DNA of 64,000 nucleotides from Psilocybe azurescens. Taxonomy: Eukaryota; Basidiomycota; Agaricomycetes; Agaricales; Agrocybaceae. The stretch covers positions 434,001 to 498,000 of the forward strand of contig JAJIRX010000500.1 of NCBI GenBank assembly GCA_023853785.1, given 5' to 3'. Below the pieces are notes generated by a model. That model searched no databases. It was not told the origin of the DNA and saw nothing but the letters and a program-made list of their open reading frames with translations. Shown in pieces: positions 61,156 through 64,000 of the stretch (positions within the stretch are counted from its first letter, which is position 1; each line of letters starts with the position of its first letter). Position numbers and translations under genes: made by a program.

Positions 61156-63367
61156 GGTCGGGATCTAGCAGAGCGCGCCTCGTATCAGAAACGAATGAAC
61201 TGGAACACCCTCGAATGTGCTCATCTTATATCTTGGATGGTGGTTATATCATGTGTGCCTGATATAATAAAAATGATTTGAATGTCATCTACATGTCGTC
61301 TGTTAGCTGGTGAGCAAATAGTCCCGCGCCTAGGTCGGCATCTCAACTTAACGAAGTTAGCCTCAAACTCTCCGCAGCCGAATCGCTTTGTGCTTGAACA
61401 GAACTTGGGAGATCATATCGGGCAAAAACATATTCGATCAGGAACAGTGCCATGGCTATAACAAGATACGTTTGTTCGTATTTTGAGAAGCAGGTCTACG
61501 CAAATGCTTAGCTCCTCTGCTTCAGCCAAAACCATCTGTCAAACAAAGCCAAAATGAATCCTGAAGGATATCGTCTCTACTGAAAATATATTCATGCCTT
61601 TCTGGTTTCCTTGCATGCTCATATTAGTGATCCTTTGTATTTTTATTCTTTTATTGCTCCATCCAGCCGCTTTCCGAACTTGGGGTTGTTCTGTCTGGTG
61701 CTTGCTTATTTAGGAGACATTGTTCCTGGAGGTACTGATTTTATCTGAAGAATCATTCTCTCCAAATAATATTCTATCAGCCATCAATTTTAAGGACACA
61801 GGACGCTTCTCGCTAGATCGTATTGTGTTCATTTCATAACTGGATCGCAGGTTTTACTGGCTTGCCGCAACAGTACCGCAATCACTGAACGTAAAAAAAC
61901 CTTACACATCATCGCCAATTTGTGCCCCATCTTTCTCGTAACGCGGACCAGGTAAAGAGCCTGTTCCTGGCCTGAATGGTTTTAATTGTGTTAAAATGGC
62001 CTACCATCGTCATCCGTTGGTCGTGGTGCCAGTGGCGTCGCAAGCTTATTCAGGCGGTATTTAAAGGCTCGCAGACGAGATAGTAGCCAGATTCTTCTTT
62101 CTTAGTCACTACTTTCATCCCAACTTCAACTTCAATAATGATCCTTTGAGGCATCTATCGATAACGAGTTGAAGTAGATCAACTCCAGGCCCCCATCATT
62201 TCTCTTCGGCACGTCAGTCAGGGGGGTATGGTAGGGTGCAGTACACAGCTCGACCTACAGAACGAATCTAAAACAGTATGTCTCCTTAAACCTGGGCAAT
62301 GAGAAAAAAACCTTACTATGTAAAGCCTGGCCGAATCCCCCATGACCTCCTCCACTACCATTCACTCCTTATTGGGCTAACGCCCAGATTAGTTACAGCA
62401 GCGGGGAACGATATCCCGCATTAACCCAGGGTGTCGCGATGAAGCTACTTCGCACCGTCGCTTATGCCGTATATGCGGGGGTGTCGTCAAGCTCTCTGTA
62501 TGTATTCGGAAATCAAAGCCAGGTATAATTTATACTCATATGAACGTAGATGGCTATGATTGCCAAAAGGAAACACACCTGCCAATACAATCACCCGTCA
62601 ATCTTCATTACTCACCCCAACCCTCTTAAATCCAGGTCATAAGCGTCAATTATGAGGGCACAGGGCCCGGGCATTATTAAGGCATGACAAGGGGCCGCAA
62701 GGGCCGCGCATGATATCAACACAAGGTTCACCGAACGTACGTCTTGAGATCTTCTCCGCACAACACTGAAGCAAAGTGCTTGATGCATTTGTAGAAGCTT
62801 TTGCACCTTTCGTACAGCCTAATATAATATATCACATCTACAGACGTCATCTTGTTTCCAAGGCGTACTTGATTATTGATGTTGTATTGATCATAGACCA
62901 AATAGGCACGCGACCCACATGCCGTTGGCCACGATAGCAATCTTTTTCTGGTATTTCTCGTCCTTTCCCATCGTACCTGCAGCAAATATTCCAGGGCACG
63001 GCAGCTTGAAGGCAACGGGGTTAACATAATGGTTGAGCCGTGCTTGACAGAGGATGGAGTATATGCCTGTAAGTCTCTGATTATCAGGTACATATCATCA
63101 TTCATCGGGTCCGGATTTTCTATTCAGTCTGATAACAGCCTCAGATTGTTAAATTCGATGAGCGCCAACAAGTCCATGGATATAGGCATTTCCATTTAAA
63201 AAGAGAAGAGTTCCGTCGTGAATTGATGAATTGAAAACATCGACAGACTGGGCTATACAACTGTTCCGACACCTTGAAGAGTGCGTATGAGCATGGCTAC
63301 AGTTTCGGATAAGGCAAGGAATTCAATCTGACCTATATGTTTTCATTCGAAATGGAGCTCGCCGGAT
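61156..63367. other. Large gene-poor region with orphan core promoter
   Basis: About 2,200 bases between the zinc-finger gene and the COG7-like gene. A TATTTAAA box at 62058-62065 is followed by a CAACTTCAACTTCAATAATG leader-like stretch, but the ATG at 62138 is closed after three codons. No other gene or RNA recognised. Confidence 0.35.
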
Positions 63368-64000
63368 CTATCGCCAACCGCGCAATTTGGCAACGCGTTC
63401 GAGAACAGGGTCAAGCGATCCAGGAGTGCTTTCAGATAGAGCTTTGACCCCGTCATTGGCATCCATGCTAACATAGGTCTTCCATTTATCAAGGGCGCTG
63501 TGTTCGACATTAAGAGCGTGCACTATATTAGATAAATACTCCAGATCGGATGCCAACTGAGCGGCCCCAGCAATTGACAGTGAAGGGATCGACGGCAGGA
63601 TTTCGGTGGTAAAGTATTCCAAAAAGTGTGTCCGAGTGATATGAGCCAAGCCGATGATACAACCTCAGCATCAATTGGATTCGGCTTCATGTAGGAAGAC
63701 CGCCGTCTATGGGACTGCTGACCCGTCGTATCGCTGGTTTGTTCTGTGAGACTCTGGAGCATCTCAGGTTCGACATATGGCAGTGATTCGAGTGAAAATG
63801 CTAGGGCATCGTCATCTGCGTAGACCTCAAATAACCGAGGAAGATTTAAGAGACCCTCAGCGAGTCTTTGGACTGTCTCGCTATGTGACAGAGAAAAAGT
63901 AGGGACCCGCAGGTCGTTGCTTGACGTCATTTGAGTAGGGTCTGCAGATGAAAGCCATGCCGAAGAAGAACTATATCCAGATAGATGGTTTCGCAAAGGA
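63368..64000 (-). CDS. COG7-like Golgi tethering complex subunit, C-terminal part
   Basis: The 3' end of a gene running off the right edge. The conserved oligomeric Golgi complex tethers vesicles for retrograde traffic within the Golgi. Visible sequence: FSLSHSETVQRLAEGLLNLP, RLFEVYADDDALAFSLESLP, then DAEVVSS ... SLGHTF, and in the next frame FLEYFTTEILPSIPSLSIAG, AAQLASDLEYLSNIVHALNV, ending ERVAKLRGWR at 63368. The AAQLASDLEYLxNI segment is typical of COG7 C-termini. The two frames meet at an A run (63621-63625, plus strand) that seems one base short. COG7 is my best identification but rests on a remembered pattern and only about 200 residues. Confidence 0.7.

Overview
The window is nuclear DNA of a filamentous basidiomycete, most likely an agaric-type Agaricomycete. 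Genes are dense and on both strands, each cut by many introns of about 37-65 bases with GT-AG ends. The proteins (EF-3, an AA9 polysaccharide monooxygenase, ATP sulfurylase with a fungal regulatory tail, a CRIB-like/NDR kinase, a multi-KH vigilin) have the form expected of Agaricomycetes. I saw no rRNA, convincing tRNA, CRISPR array or intact transposon. The species is not identified; family calls rest on motifs and remembered family features, not on a search.

Layout. 0-9 kb: start of RRP12 (minus, runs off the left edge), glycerol-3-phosphate acyltransferase (plus), a small membrane protein (minus), elongation factor 3 (plus). 9-20 kb: AA9 LPMO (plus), homeodomain factor (minus), an unrecognised small gene (minus), NDR-family kinase (plus), C2H2 factor (minus). 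20-29 kb, all minus: BolA-like protein, ATP sulfurylase MET3, a DUF3712-like membrane protein, ERO1. 29-41 kb: vigilin/SCP160-type KH protein (plus, head to head with ERO1), U2-associated SR140-type splicing factor (minus), a tandem set of small related genes (plus), protein phosphatase 5 (minus). 41-52 kb: secreted lysozyme-like SLT protein (minus), PHO85-type cyclin (plus), a small five-exon gene of unknown function (minus), secreted pepsin-like protease (plus), Zn(II)2Cys6 factor (minus). 52-64 kb is gene-poor: MAP kinase kinase of the cell-wall-integrity type (minus), NAA50 acetyltransferase (plus), a second C2H2 factor (minus), and the 3' end of a COG7-like gene (minus, runs off the right edge).

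Most genes are ordinary housekeeping genes. ERO1 and vigilin, both tied to the ER, share one divergent promoter that holds three ACGT-core boxes. The MAPKK and the NDR kinase both belong to cell-wall and morphogenesis signalling. The AA9 enzyme, aspartic protease and SLT protein form a secreted degradative set.

Quality warning: at least eight otherwise well-formed genes, several of them essential, are broken by single-base changes in homopolymer runs. This pattern points to sequencing or assembly error rather than real decay, and coding coordinates should be used with that in mind. The least-explained items are the tandem small-gene family at 36.8-38.3 kb, the small five-exon gene at 46.6-47.3 kb, and the unrecognised gene at 13.4-14.0 kb.
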